A stretch of 64,000 nucleotides of DNA from Bidens hawaiensis (GCA_021521415.1 JAIQDT010001098.1:583006-647005); one strand, 5' to 3'. Shown: positions 13,801 to 28,800, counted from the first letter of the stretch. Notes: a model not told the origin generated them from the sequence alone. Translations and numbers: made by a program.

Positions 13801-16800
13801 TTGAATTTGATCCATGTCATTTTCTTTTGATAAAATCTCAGTGTCATCATATGTTGAGAATAATATAATTTTGCTAGAATGATGTGTATATAATATTGTT
13901 CTCACACATACATCCATCTATTCACATGTATAATTTTGTTAGAATGATGCTTCTGTGGGAAAAATGTAATGTTATTATTATTATTATTATTATTATTTAC
14001 GTGACACATTTGTTTTTTTACACAACACTTTATTATTGTAACCGATTGTATATATTGTCATTTTATTGCTATGTTTTTCTTTCATAATAATCAAAATTCT
14101 AACCAATGTTGTTCCAACATTAACGTGAAAATAATTCGAGTGATATATTAATTCATATATTTTGTATTTTAGAGTTTATCACGTCAAACCTAGCAAAACT
14201 TGAATTTTTAGCTTTGGACATTACCGGAAAGAATTATTTGTCAAGGGTGTTGGATGCGGAAATACATTTAAATGCCAACAGTCTTGGTGACACAATTAAA
14301 AGAGATAATGAAACATCCACCCAAGATAGGCAAAGGCAATGATTTTCCTTCGCCATTATATCCACGACGAATTAAAAACCGAGTACCTAACAGTTAAGGA
14401 TCCACTTGACTTGCAGGCCAAATTAACATAAAGATATGACCACAAAAAAACAGTAACATTACCTAGAGCTTGTTATGATTGGGTCAACTTAAGGTTACAA
14501 GACCTTAAATCAATAAGCGAGTATAACTCGGCTATGTTTAGAATAACCTCACAATTGGTTTTGTGTGGGCAAAATATTACTGATGACGACATGATGGAAA
14601 ACACATTCTTCACATTTCACGCCTCAAATGTGCTATTGCAGTAGTAATATCATGAAAGGGGTTTTACAAAATATTGTGACCTTATTTCATATTTACTTGT
14701 GGCCAAACAAAATAATGACCTCTTGATGAAAAATCATGAGACCAGACCGGCTGGCACAACCCCATTCCATGAAGCGAATGTGGAATCATATAATGATCAA
14801 AATGGAATTCGTGGTCGTGGTTACCATCGTTGTCGTGGTCGTGGACATGGATAAACCGGGGAAGTTATCATGGTGTTGAATTTAAAAACACAAGATCCCA
14901 TCATGAAGGGCACAAAAATGGAAAGAAGCCTAAGTATGCAAGTGATAAAACGTCAAATGTAACCACATCAAATGCATGCCATCGATGTGGAAGTAATAAC
15001 CATTGAGCACGCACTTGTCGTACATTGGTGGCACTCTACCAACAATCAATCAAAAATAAAGGAAGCAAATTATAAACGAATTTTGCATATTAAGATGGCA
15101 ACATTGATATCCCAGATGGTCACAATGAGCATACTAATACAACTGCTCTTGATGTGGATGATTTCATTAGTGATCGAATCGATATGAATTCTGGTGATAT
15201 CATGGATGATACACCCAAGTTGGATGCTTCCGATTTCCATTACATATAAATGATTGGACTTTAATAAATGTTTTTTTCCCTTTATGTTATGTTTGGACGT
15301 TTTTTTTCTTTTGCATGGACATTTATTTTGAAGCAATATTTTCATTTTAAGTATATGGGATATTTTGGACTTGTTATGTTTGAAACAAGTAAGTCATTTT
15401 ATTTATGTGATGATTTGTTTTTGTTATTGTTTTGAAGTGTATGGAGCATTTAAAACGTCCTATCAATGATGAAGACAAGTATAATCGACAGTGCAACCAC
15501 ACATACAATTTTCAAGAAAAGAAACTTTTTCTCTAATTTAATTATAAAAGAGGCAAACGTCGGTACTATATTCGGTAGTTCAAAATTAATTGAAGGCTTC
15601 GGAGAAGAAAATGTTGTATTACTGGGTGAAACACATTTCAAATTTAATAATGCATTTTTTCCCCATTGTCTTAAATAAATTTAATAAGTTTTAAAGATAT
15701 TCGTCTAAATGGATATCATCTTGAGACAACATGTGTGGGACGTGATGAGTATCTTCAAATCACAAGTACAATTTCGGATGAAAAACATGTATTAGAAAAG
15801 TTACCCGCACTTGCCTCCAATTTGTACTATACTAAAATTAATATAATTTAATCAAATATGGTCCTAAGCCAGAAGTTTATGGACCGGGAAAATTTTATTA
15901 TTAGGCATGACCGGTTAGGCTATCCCGGATCAATTATGATGCGGAAAATTATGGAAAATATATTCGGGCATTCTTTGAAAAACCAAAAGGTTCTTCAGAA
16001 TAAGGACATTACTTGTCTTGCATGCTCGCGAGGAAAATTAATTACCCATCCATCACTAGCTAAAGTGGGGGCCGAATCTCTTAGTTTTTTAAGAAAGAAT
16101 ACATGGTGATATATGTGGGCCTATAAATCCCTCTAGTGGACCATTTAGATACTTTTTGGTCCTAATTGATACATCAACTAGATGGTTTCATGTGTGCTTA
16201 TTATCAAGTCATAATATGGCATTTGCACGACTACTTGCTCAATTAATAAGGTTAAGAGCACATTTCTCATATTATCCCATTAAGAAAACTCGGTTAGACA
16301 ATGCTGGTCCATTTACATCCCAAACATTTAATGATTATTGTATGTATATAGGGATAAGTTTGGAGCATCCTGTACCTCACGTACACACACAAAATGGGCT
16401 TGCTGAATCGCCTATTAAGTGACTTCAAATGATTGCAAGACCAATGATTATGAAATCAAAATTACCGGTTACTGCATGGGGCAAGCAATTTTACATGCAA
16501 CAACACTAATTTGCATAAGGCCAACGAGTTATCATACTTCTTCCCCACTAAAGTTGGTTTTTGGTCATGAACCAAATATTTACCGTCTAAGGATTTTTGG
16601 TTGTGGCGTTTATGTTCCAATCGCCGCACCACAACATATAAAGATGGGACTTTAAAGGGGGTGATGAAAAGCAGCCAAATGGTGATATATGTTGGAATGA
16701 ATTATCATTATTAAATTTGGATCCTCTAACTAAACATTGTGAACTTGAAGTTTAAAGAATAATTCATTTACAAAGATTAGCAAATCAATTACCAGATGCA

Positions 16801-19800
16801 TTTGGTGACCCAAAGAGAGTTACTAAGTCACATATACCATCTGCTAATGCTCCAATCAAAATCGGTGTTCCGGAAGGACCACTACGTATTGTAATAATGA
16901 GCAACTAAAGCATGACAGACCAATTGGTTCCAAAGACAAAAATCCTTGAAAGAAAAAAAGGAGCAAATAATGAATATAATCAAATCGAGGTAGCAATGCC
17001 AGAAAAACAGTCTCCTAAAAAGACACCTGGAAATGAAGAGATCGTAATAAACTATATCATGTCTAGGAAGGTATGGAACTGAAACCAAGTCGACGTCGAT
17101 GATACCTTTTCATATAATGTAGCGCTAGAAATAATGGAAAACAATGAGGATCATGAACCAATATTTGTTGATGAATATAAGTAGAGGCATGATTGGCCAA
17201 AATAGAAAGACGCAATTGAAACAGAATTAAATTCCCTCACGAAACGGGAAGTCTTTGGTCCCGTAGTTCAAACACCTGAACGTGTAAAGTCGGTTGGATA
17301 TAAATGGGTCTTTGTGCGAAAACGTAATGAAAAGAATGAGATTACACACTACAAGGCACGATTGGTAGCACAAGGATTTTCGCAAAGACTATGAGGAGAC
17401 GTGTTCTACCGTGGTAAATGCAACGAATTTTCATTAACTTATTAGTTTGGTAATACAAGGGATTGATATTTATCATTATATAATGATTGTGTGAATCATT
17501 ATGAAAGGCACAAGATAATCAGAGAACAAAAACGGAAAAAACCTAGAAGCCGCCAGTAGCTTTGCGCCACCACCACTGTCTTAAAGTCACCTCCGAAACC
17601 CAGCAAACTTTAGGCCACTACCGTTGCTCGGCGAAGCCTCGTTGATAAGCACCGTTGTAGTCGCTTGTTCGCATCTGTACGACGTGTCAATAGCCACCAC
17701 CGTCGCTGCCGTAGTGCACCGCCGCTGCTCGTTTGTTTAGTTCGTCACCTAGCATTGTTCGTTGAACCTCGGTGTCTCAACCGGTTATTCATTAACCGAG
17801 GTAAACTTAAATATTGTCGGTTTAGATTTATGTTCCCTTGGTTGTTTCCTATCGTACTCGTATCGTATGTAACCGGATCTTGTACGGTTCCGTTAAATGG
17901 TGATTACTCGTTTTATATTCCACTGCGTATTCATATATTAATGTGATTAATAATTATGAAACTAATTTAATTAAACCAGGTTTAAAAGTTAAACCGCTGA
18001 CTGATCGCCACTGGAACCCAACAGTGGTATCAAAGCTTTGGTTACAACATACGAGTCGAATCCGGTCTTTTCACCGGATCTACATCATAAACTTCAAACT
18101 ACTTCAAGTTTTTGATCTAGACAAGTTTTTTAAGCAATTTTGGTTTGGTCAATTTTTATTTATTTTGCTTGACCAAAATATTGCTCAATTTTATTTTATC
18201 GAATATGTAATTCTGGCCCGACCTTGTTTGTTTGGTTGAATGGTTTTTGGTTTTTGGCCATATGGATAGTTCAAAAGTTGTATTTATTTTTCGGTTTTAT
18301 TTTATGGTTTTTGGCCACTTTAATGGTTCAAAATTGTAATAGATAGGGTTTAGTTTTTCATTACTTGTATTAGTGAATATTGTAATGAAAAAGACCCAAA
18401 GGAAAACCGAGGACGAGCTCACGGAGTTCTTGAAGTCAGTAGGAGTTAGCAAAGATGATGGGATGCACCAAGAGTCCATCCATGTGGTTGTTTTTGTGTT
18501 GTGACCCCTTGACCCGATTGGTCTTGCTAATAGGTTCTAGCAAGACCAATCACCTTTTGGCCATTTAAGATTTACATATTATTGTTTGCTATTGTGGTTG
18601 ATTGCTTGATTATAATAGGTTATAATACGACCAACCTAATACCAAATATTTTAAAATAAAATTTTATTAACCAATTGAGTTTTTGCAAAATTAAACTAAA
18701 TTTGATTTTCCAAAACCTTATAACTTAATAGTTTAACTATTAACTTAAAATTGGTTAATCATATCGCGACAAACTTGGTTTTAATATGTTATTAAAACTA
18801 AGTGTACTGAGAGATGAAATGGTTCATCAAGTTGTCCCGATTAATACAGTAAAACTGGACATTTACTCTATTCGGTAAATTCTAAAATTAATCCCAATTT
18901 TAAAATCAATAGTTTATGCCATCCTACTATAAGCCACACTTGAGGCATACTACGAAATTTCAAGTGTTTGGAGATACAACAACGCATTTGTTTTCTAGCC
19001 TATCCCTTCAAGGTGAAAGGGTTTCGTTGACACTTCTCGCTCGTTGCTATGACTAAGTCAATAAGGATATTACTTGTCATTGCTGCATATTATGACTATG
19101 AGATATGGCAAATGGATGTCAAAATTGCTTTCCTTAATGGACATCTTTATGAAGATGTCTATATGGTTCAGCCTGAAGGTTTTGTCGATTCAAAATATCC
19201 TAATAGGTTTGCAAATTGAATAAGTCTATTTATGGACTTAAGCAAGCATCTCGAAGCTGGAATCTTCACTTTGATGAGAAAATCAAAGAGTTTGGTTTTG
19301 TCAAAAATGAAGATGAGCCTTGTGTTTACAGAAACGCTAGTGGGAGCACTAAATCATTCCTCATATTGTATGTGGATGATATATGATCATTGGAACAACA
19401 TTCCTATGCTTAAGGAAGTTAAGCACTGGTTGGAATCTTTTTTTGCAATGAAATATCTTGGAGAAGCCGCTTATATTCTGGGAATAAAGATCTATAGAGA
19501 TAGATCTAAGCGGATTCTAGGGCTAAGTCAAAGTACTTACATAGACAAAGTAATGGCACGCTTCTCAATGGAAAACTCCAAGAAAGGAGCTGTTCCAATG
19601 ACTAAAGGAACCGTGTTGAGCAAATCGCAATCTCCGGCAACGGACATTGAATCTAAGCATATTGTAACATCCTACTTTCGGTTATATTAATAAAATAAAG
19701 TTCGTTTATTTTATAGCGGGTCGTTATCGGTTTAGTTGAATAGAATACGAGATGGACTTGTGTTGGGTAAATGGATATGGGTTATGGACTTGGGTTATGG

Positions 19801-22800
19801 AGGAATGAAGGAAAGACCATGGGCTTAAGCCCATGATCAAAAATATATATACCCTTAATCCTCCATTTAATTCATTTACACATATCTCTTACACCATCCA
19901 AAACACACACTTAAGATTCTCTCTCTAGTTCTCTCTCTCTCTAAACCGATATCAAGAAGGAAACCGAGAACCGACCCGAGGTAATGATAGTATTTTATTG
20001 TTTGAGCTTAAATCCGTTAGATATAATCATGAAACAACGAGCCGACACCGTTAAACCGTTTAAGTCATGAGATCCGGGTGGAATCGGGTATAAACCGAAC
20101 CTAATATGAGCTTAGGGGTCACCCTAGCTCAGATCTGGATCGAACGGGACGAAAAACGATAAAAAACGGTGTAAAACGGTGAAGGTACGTTTTTCCGGTG
20201 AGTTTTCCGGCAATGGCGGCGCCGGAAAGGCGGCGCCGGAAAAACGAGTACGAGGTTGTCAGGGAATGTTCTGACAAATCTGACCTAACCCTAGTTCGCT
20301 AAGGAATAACTAGCGAATTAGAGGTAATTCGCCAGCTGATTCGCTAAGGAAAGATTAACGAACTAGCTGTAGTTCGTATCCAATTTGTTAAAGGAAAAGG
20401 GTAACAAATTACCCTTGATTCGTTATGACCAGTTCGTTAAAGGAGATAACGAATTAGAAGGTCCAATTCGCTACTTGGACTGGTTCGCTACATGGACTGA
20501 TTCGTTAAGAGTCCAGTTCGTTAAAAGTCCAATTCGTGTAAGTAACCAGTTCGTTAAAGGTTCCAATTCGTTACAAGAACCAGTTCGTCATGGCAAGTCA
20601 GTTCGTTAAGGATAAGTAACGAATTAGAAGTTTAACAGAATGACAGAATGGTCCCTGGACTTAGAAAAGAATGATTTAATTACAAATAAGCCCTTGAACT
20701 TTTAAGTAGCATATTATTCAATGATTCAAAATGCTAATGAAAAATGTGTTAAGACAGTTAACCCCAGCCAGGGGCTCTGCCCCTTGGACCCCGCTAGGGG
20801 CTGCCGGCCCTAGAACCCCGCTGCCAGGGGCGCTGCCCCCGGACCCCTGTTCGTTGAGGGTAATAATTAAACTAGAAAGGCGATATGTGTAGTGATAGTT
20901 TACTGAAACGTATAATTATTATACAGTTAGTCGTGCACAGCTCAAGAAGGGAATAACCGTAAACGGTGAACGCAACCGCATTGAGGTGAGTTTCTAGCCC
21001 CATTTCCTTGTTATGTTTTCGGGGCTGTGTGCATACTCGATGTGATAGTTAATACACTTACCTTAAGTGGTAAGTGTATGCCTTGTATGATGTATGTATG
21101 ATGATTGCTTGACGGTGCGTGAACGATCTTCGGATATTGCATGTACTGTCAGGTGGTAGCTAAAGACGTGATTGCTATGTATGATGTAAGATAAGATGCA
21201 TGTATGAATATTTATGATGTATGCATAATGTACATATGATAAGTTAATGGTACGTGAACGCTCTTCAGAGATTGCACGTATTGTCAGGAAAAATATTTAA
21301 GGACAGGTATAGTGTGAAGCTATGGAAGAAAGGGTACCGGACCCTAATAATATCCGAGGATGAAGGGTACCGGAACCTAATAATATCCGAGGATGAAGGG
21401 TGACCGGACCCTAATAATATCCGAGGATGGAGGGTACCGGACCCTAAAAATATCCGAGGTATGTAGGGTGAAACGCCCTTTATAATGTATGGTTAGATAT
21501 GAATGTGTATGGACGAATGCTGATCTTGATATGTTGTAATGCGTACCTTCGGGCACGTATATGTGTATGAAAAGTAAGTTATGTGATTAACTAGAACTCA
21601 CTCAGCATAGCTGACTTTTAGTATGCACGCAGGCAAATAGGTTGAGGCAGCTCGCTTGACTGAAGACACATAGCATGGAAATCGAAGATACTGGCATCTC
21701 GAAGAAATGTTGTGATGTTTTAAAGACTATGTTTTGTTTTAATTGACTACGAATGTTTTATAAGACATGATTTGATGGTTATGTAAAATGTTATGGTTGA
21801 AGTTTTATTATTCCGCGAAAGTTTTTGTTAACTCTGATATTTAGAACTGCGTTTATGAGTAAATCCAACGTTAAAGTAGGGCTACCGGTAACGGGGCCTT
21901 AGACGTATGCAAGCAATTCCATATGCTTCAGCGATTGGTTCTATCATGTATGCTATGTTATGTAGTAGACCTAACGTCTCGTATGCCTTGAGCATGACTA
22001 GTCGTTTTCAACAGAGTCCTAGCATGGCCCATTGGACTGTTGTAAAGAATATTCTAAGGTACTTGAATAGGACCAAAGATATGTTCTTGGTGTTCGGGGG
22101 AGTGGAAGAGGAGCTCACTATAAGGTGTTACACTGATGCTAGCTTCCAGACTGACCGAGATGATTCTCGCTCACAGTCAGGTTTCGTTTTCACTCTAAAT
22201 GGAGGAGCCATTTATTGGAAGAGTTCCAAGCAGAGTGTAGTGGCGGATTCTACCATCGAATCCGAATATATAGCCGCATCGGATGCTACTAAAGAGGCTG
22301 CTTGGATGAAGAAGTTCATCACCGATCTCGATGTGGTTCCGAGTATTCGCAAACCAATCGAGGTGTTCTGTGATAACACAGGTGCTATTGCTCAGGCCAA
22401 AGAGCCCAGATCTCATCACAGAGCCAAGCACATTCTAAGGAAGTTCCACCTCATACGGGAGATACTGGAACGAGGTGACATCATAATAAGCAAAGTAGAC
22501 ACAGATCAAAACCTAGCAGACCCGTTCATTAAGCCGATGACTCTGGACAAGCATGACCAACACATGGATGCTATCGGTATTAGATTAGCTAGTAATTTGT
22601 TTTGATTTAGTATTTGGATGTATGAACATTTAAACAATTATACTTTTAAGTTCACTTTTTATTTAATAGTTAAATGCAAATGTTGAATACTATAACTGTG
22701 TTCGTTTTAATACGTTTAATCCATGAATATTGTATTCTAAATTATCCGTAGTCGGTCAGACTCGTGGGAGCGATTCTGAATTAAGACTATTCTGACTTTT

Positions 22801-25800
22801 GACTCAATGGGTTGACTTCCAAACTCACAGACCTCATTATGAATGACGTTGGATGTAGCTCGCATCAAATCATCTTCATGGATCTTAGTCATAAGATGCA
22901 TTTGATATTGGTATGCTCATTTAGTATCCTTAGACCTGAGATACATATTAGAACTTTCGTTTACCAAAGGTATTCTTTGATCAGTGTCAACCGCTGTCGC
23001 GTAACTGCCAGTCATAAAGGCATTGGTTGGGAATATTATGAAGTTCAGTGGGAGATGTATGTAATCAAGATGGGATTCTGTACTCTTACATGATATGTAA
23101 TAGTTAGACATCTTGACACCTTCGTTGATTTAAACTGGTAAAGTGTAAGGCCTCACCCAAACTTACTGTACATGTGTGTTTGATTTGACCACTTTGACTC
23201 GAGAACGAAAACGATAATGATTGAACGCCATATGAGATTGATCTGATCCATGTCTCATTGTTCAATTGGTGTCTTATACGGAAAGGATAGATGACAACGA
23301 TTACTATATTTTCATTATCTTGCAATAGTGTATTCCAAGATCCTTTGGTTAATGAATTTAAAATGTCATAACCTGTTGGGGGCAGCCATGTGTATCTAGA
23401 GCACCGCTGGTTGTCAGCGTTGAGAAACTTAACCGGAATCTGTCCAAGTGGGAGACTGCTGAAAATATGGACCGGTCCGCTTAAGTCAACGCGGCCGATC
23501 GAGTTGTGACCCGTAAGAGTTACACCTAGGGCAACGAACCAAAATCCGTTTAAAGAGTTTAATCGGTGAATGACGAATAATTAACGATATTAATTATTTG
23601 TACTATATATAAATAATTAATAATATTTATTCTATATTTAAATAATGATAAAATGATGAGCTTAATTTAATTCCAACGTGGGCTTAATTAGGAGGGGCCG
23701 TCTCTGTTTTTCAAAGTTTATTATTATCTTATCATTATATAATGATTGTGTGAATCATTATGAAAGGCACAAGATAATAAGAGAACAAAAACGAAAAAAA
23801 CCTAGAAGCCACCACCAACTTTGCGCCACCACCACTGCCGCAAAGTCACCTCCAAAACACAGCCAACTTTAGGCCACTACCATTGCTCCGCGAAGCCTCG
23901 TTGAACCTCGGTGTCTCAACCGGTTATTCATTAAACCGAGGTAAACTTAAATATTGTCGGTTTAGATTTATGTTCCTTTGGTTGTTTCGTATCGTACTCG
24001 TATCGTATGTAACTGGATCTGGTACGGTTCCGTTAAATGGTGATTACTCGTTTTATATTCCGCTATGTATTCATATATTAATGTAATTAATAATTATGAA
24101 ACTAATTTAATTAAACCGGGTTTAAAAGTTACAAGTTTGCCCCCTTATCTTTAACAATATTGTGTTTTTATTTCTCATTATAAACCAACTTCCCACCCAA
24201 GATTTTTAAACGGCCATAAGTTTTTCTTACGTTAGTATTTTTGTAAAAGAATTGCATCATGAAAACGAACGGTTTATTCTCTTTAATTTGAGTATGAAAT
24301 TGTTAAAAAAAACAATTTAAAAAAATAATATGTTAGGTAGGGGTGTTCAATGCCGGTTATGATGGTTTTTATGTTAAACCTGAGAGCGCAACTATTAGTA
24401 TCGATCTTGTTTTTGTTATCCAAAACCAAAAATGAACACCTGAAAATTGAAACTGAACCGTTACTAACGATCTGATTCCAGTTGTTTTCACAGTTTAAGC
24501 TTTGATAATACATTTTTTTAAAAATGATTGTTACATTTTATTTAACTGTACAATCAATTCTAGCTAAGCATTAACAAAATATGATACTTGAGAGAACGAT
24601 AATAGGAAGAATGATAACTTTAACAATATAAATAGTAAATATTAATGAAAGAACCAAGAGGCAAAACAATAACAACAACAAATATTTCAAAAATCATACT
24701 CGAATTAGGTTAAATTAAAGTTGTAATAGCCAAGTTTGCTTGTATTAAAAAGACTTTGTTCAATTATATTTTCACTAAATCTAATATGAACAAAACATAT
24801 CTAGAAATAAATTATAAAAATGATTAACGTGCATTTAATATTTATAGTTTGGTTTCATATGGCCGCATTCTGGTATAAGTCGCGAATCAAACCGTTCGCT
24901 ACGATTTGAAAATTTTGAAACCGATCAAACGAAATTAAAAAAAAAACAACCTTGAAACAAAACCGATGTCCGGTTTAAACAATTTCAAGGTTTTAATCCG
25001 AACCATGAACACTTAAAATTGTTACGTTATTAGCACGGTTTATGTTCAAACACCTACTACATCGTACGAGCACCCGTCTAGTAGTTAAATATGCACTTGA
25101 CGGGTGTCCGTGCGATGCGTGGGTTGGGAACACTTGCGTTAGTAATTAATAATATATGTAACAATTATGGGTATTCTTGGTTTCACAATTTTCTTTACTT
25201 TTTTATTTTTTTTGTTACATATTTCGCATTTGGCTGGATGGTTGTGGTCTTTACCTTAGAAGTGTGGGTAGGTTTGTTATATCCCGGATTCGAGGGTATG
25301 TTAACTTAGAATTTTTGTTTAATTGCTTTATGTTCAAGGCTTGATGCAAAACTACTATCGAGCCGGGGTCTCACCGGAAGCAGCTTCTCTATTCCTAAAA
25401 GGTAGTGGTAAGGCTGTCTACATCTTACCACCCTACCATAGCTTTGCTATTGGTGTGATATACTGAGTACGATGATGATAATGCTGTATTTCAGTCGTTG
25501 ATGAATGCTACATTAGAATTTTTGTATAAACAGGGGGTAAAAATGAGAAGGATGAGAATGATTTCTAGACACAAAAAAAAAATAATGAAAAGTTAATAAA
25601 AAAATCATAACTCAAAATTTATTAAAAATTTTGAAAAATGTATGAACGAAAAAATTTTTTCCACCGTGTTTCTCGTTCTCAAAAAAATAAAATAAAAAAT
25701 AAAACTCGAAAAGACACAACGTTGAGGAAAAACATTATTGTGTCTTTTTATTTATCATTGTGTTTTGTGTTTATTTTCGTAATTGATTGTGTCTTTTTTC

Positions 25801-28800
25801 CTTAACATTGTGTCTTTTTTTCTTGATATTGTGTTATATTATTCAACATTGTGTTATATTTTCTTTGACATTGTGTTAAATTTTGTGACCTATTTTGTCT
25901 ATTTGTATTTATCGTTGTGTTGTTTATTAATTTTCGGCATTGCGTTTATTTTTTCAACATTGTGTCTTTTCGTCAGCTTTTTTTAAATGGAAATGACGAG
26001 GGAAACATTTTGGTATTTTATTTTATTTTTCGTTTTTATTTATATTTTGAGTTATGATCTTCTTATTATTATTGTTTTGAATTGTTTGTTGAGATGTTTT
26101 TTGTATGGTAAAAAATTCTTCTCACACTTCTTATTTTTGTTTCCTTTTGTATTTTAAATCTACCCTAACACTGCATTCTCGGGTTTAAAATACAAGAAAA
26201 AGAAATGATAAGATTGGATAAAGTAAGAAAGGAAAAGAAATTATATACTTAAAAGGAATTCTCGAGTTAAAATAAAAGAAAAGAAAGTGTTAATTGCATT
26301 CTTTTGTTAGATTGGAAGAAAAGGATATGGAAAAAAATTATAACTTTACAATTATGTCCTTATAGTAACATGGAAAATAGAGTTGAGATATGATAAATTA
26401 GTAATATTATAATGAGCTATAAACTTCCCTTCACAATTATGTCATATTTGACAAGAAAGTTTTGAAGGAAAAAAGACTTAATTAAGTTTTCTTTCCATTC
26501 TCTTTCTTTTCTTTTAAATACAAAACTCAATTATGAAAAAAAAAATTCTTATCTTTTATTTTCCAATCCATTAAATAAAAAACTCAAAAATGCAATGTAA
26601 GTATTTAACGTGGATTAGAACATTGAAAGTTATTAATATATCAACATGATTTAAAATTTAGTTTTATTTTTTCTTATACGAGCCAACCCAATTTCATATA
26701 ACGATAGGCAAATCATCAATAAAAATCCCCTCCCTCTGAAAAACATTTTCCGAGTGTGCCACTATCTTATTACTGCATCACTTTATGTGAGAAGTCGATC
26801 CATTTGACTCTAGACTTATCTTTCTTTCTCATGTTCATAAACAATACTTGATATTGAGATAACATCTATTTTGACACCCCTAATATGCTCCATATAGCCC
26901 AATGTGGAGCACATTAGGCCTCAAATCAGACACAAATATACATACATAGATAGGCTAATATGCCTTATATTGATTAATATGACCCATATCAGTGTCTAAA
27001 TAGAAAAATGGGGTGTCTTAATAGACGGAGCCTAATAGTTAACCTTGATAACTCACCTGGATGTAGATATCAAATACACGCCTCCCAAGACTGCTATATG
27101 TTTCATCATTAGTAAAAACAATCTCGGCAAAGTGAAGGCTTACGTTGTAGCTTCCTTTGGGCATACACAAAGCATAATATGTCAAGGATATGGCCGACGT
27201 TCGTGCACTCGTGTATAACCCGGACGTATCCGTTGATACCCCACAAGATTTTTGACCAATAATATAATTGTCACGTTCGCCAGCACCCAAAAAGTTACCA
27301 GTATTGCTAAATCCCCATCGACCATCTACTGCGGAGAAATATGAAGCCCCGCCTGGTTGCGGGTCACCTTCATATTCCTTATCTTCAACCCTTAGTTTCT
27401 CTCCACCACAGTTGATATTCAATCTGGTCGAACCACTCGAATCTAATTAAAAAAAAAAACAATTGCTACATTATAAAATTCATCAATATATGCAATACTA
27501 ATATGTAACTTTAACTTACTTGTTGGACAAGACCTATTCCCCAAACATGAGACCCGATCTTCGCTGGTAAAATAGTACAGAGGTAGGAAGAATATTATGT
27601 CATAGATATAAATATCACAAATTTTTATTTGTATAAAATAACTCAAGTCAGATAAACTTACAAGGTTTTATCCCCTGAAAACGAACCAAACAAGTTTCTG
27701 CACAAAATAAAAACGCCAACGTTAGTTTGTGTATATTTTTGACCTCTTAAAATGTTGTTTCTCAAGTTTTAATATCATAGAAACATCCAAATGATTTACA
27801 ATGAAGTGGCAGGTAAGCGGGCAAAAAGCTGCGTCGCACCCCCTTTTGGTGTATATAATAACAAACACTTGGAAAAAGATGGGACTACTGTTCTTACGTT
27901 TCCCGCAACTGACACCTTAAATCTCTGAAGCCATCAGTACTTGTAAAGTTGTTGTATGACAGGTCACTGGAAAAAAATCGTTATGTTCACATTACATAGA
28001 AAACTCGTATAGGCCTGTAGCCCTGATAGTTATAGAAGTTGAACAGTAGATAAACTTACATACTATTTCCTGAAGTGATCATCCAATTTGACACATTTCC
28101 AGATAGAGAGTTTCCGGTAAGATAGCTAAAGTCAAAACCATAAACTAGTAAGAGCATTCCTAATTCTCTATCTTCATCTTTAAAATTTAACTAAAAAACA
28201 TAATTTTTTTTAATTTATACATCATTTTTTAATAACTTTTCCCAACCCATTCTCCATTATCATCTCTATATTCTTTTTTCTCTTTCTTTCATTTGTAATC
28301 TTAGGTCCGGTTTAAGTTCAAGAGAGAAATGATATTAGGGGGGACGGGGTGGAGCGTGGTGGCTCTTTATCTAGCGTGATGGCCTCACAAACACCGCCGT
28401 CGGTGCCCCCATCTAGCGTGATGGGGTTTTTGCGTGATGGCCATCACGCGTGATATCTCACAAAACCCAACACACACACACAAACCTAAATATATATATA
28501 TGTATGTATACCATAATCCATCAAACTAACACCACCCCCACTAAATTCCATCACTAGTGATGGAATGTGGTGGGGTGAGATGTCACCATACCATTGGGTG
28601 TGATGGGTGATGGATTTGGAACCACACACCCCCTTATTGCAAGAAATGTGAGAAATGAATATGGACCACTAGTTTTATTTTATGTTTTAAATGCTTAAAA
28701 ATAAATAAAAAAGATGTAACAACAATAAATGCACTCTCTCTTCAATTAATACAACTAATGTAACCATAATAAATATCTCTAATTAATATATCTAACTAAT

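Larger units (their letters stand above)
19663..21903 (+). mobile_element. Solo LTR copy 1 (about 2.24 kb) inserted in R2 pol
   Basis: It starts TGTAACATCC and ends GGGGCCTTAGA. The flanking 5-mers CATAT (19658-19662) and CGTAT (21904-21908) are a target duplication with one change. No coding region lies between the ends, so it is a solo LTR, probably of a Ty3/gypsy element given length and ends (inference). Internal landmarks shared with copies 2 and 3: a CATGGGCTTAAGCCCATG palindrome before a TATA box, a TTCGTTA array, a GC-rich hairpin block near 20760-20860, and a small tandem repeat. Confidence 0.82.
18970..22605 (+). pseudogene. R2 copia reverse transcriptase and RNase H, split by a solo LTR
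   Basis: RT residues run from about 18970 ([20 protein letters not shown], then [20 protein letters not shown]) through 19690 with a stop and frameshifts; the YVDD motif region is degraded. The frame is broken at 19662 by a 2.2-kb LTR and resumes at 21909 ([17 protein letters not shown]). RNase H follows with [33 protein letters not shown] and FCDNTGAI, open for 232 codons to 22605. Removing the insertion restores continuity (SKH...MQAIPY). Confidence 0.85.

Noticed and set aside
20290..20635. CRISPR-like spaced repeats (TTCGTTA)
   Set aside because: Units are too short, occur in both orientations and have irregular spacing; the host is a plant LTR.
25783..25986. Membrane-protein-like frame rich in phenylalanine
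   Set aside because: It translates the GTGTCTTTT array of MITE H.
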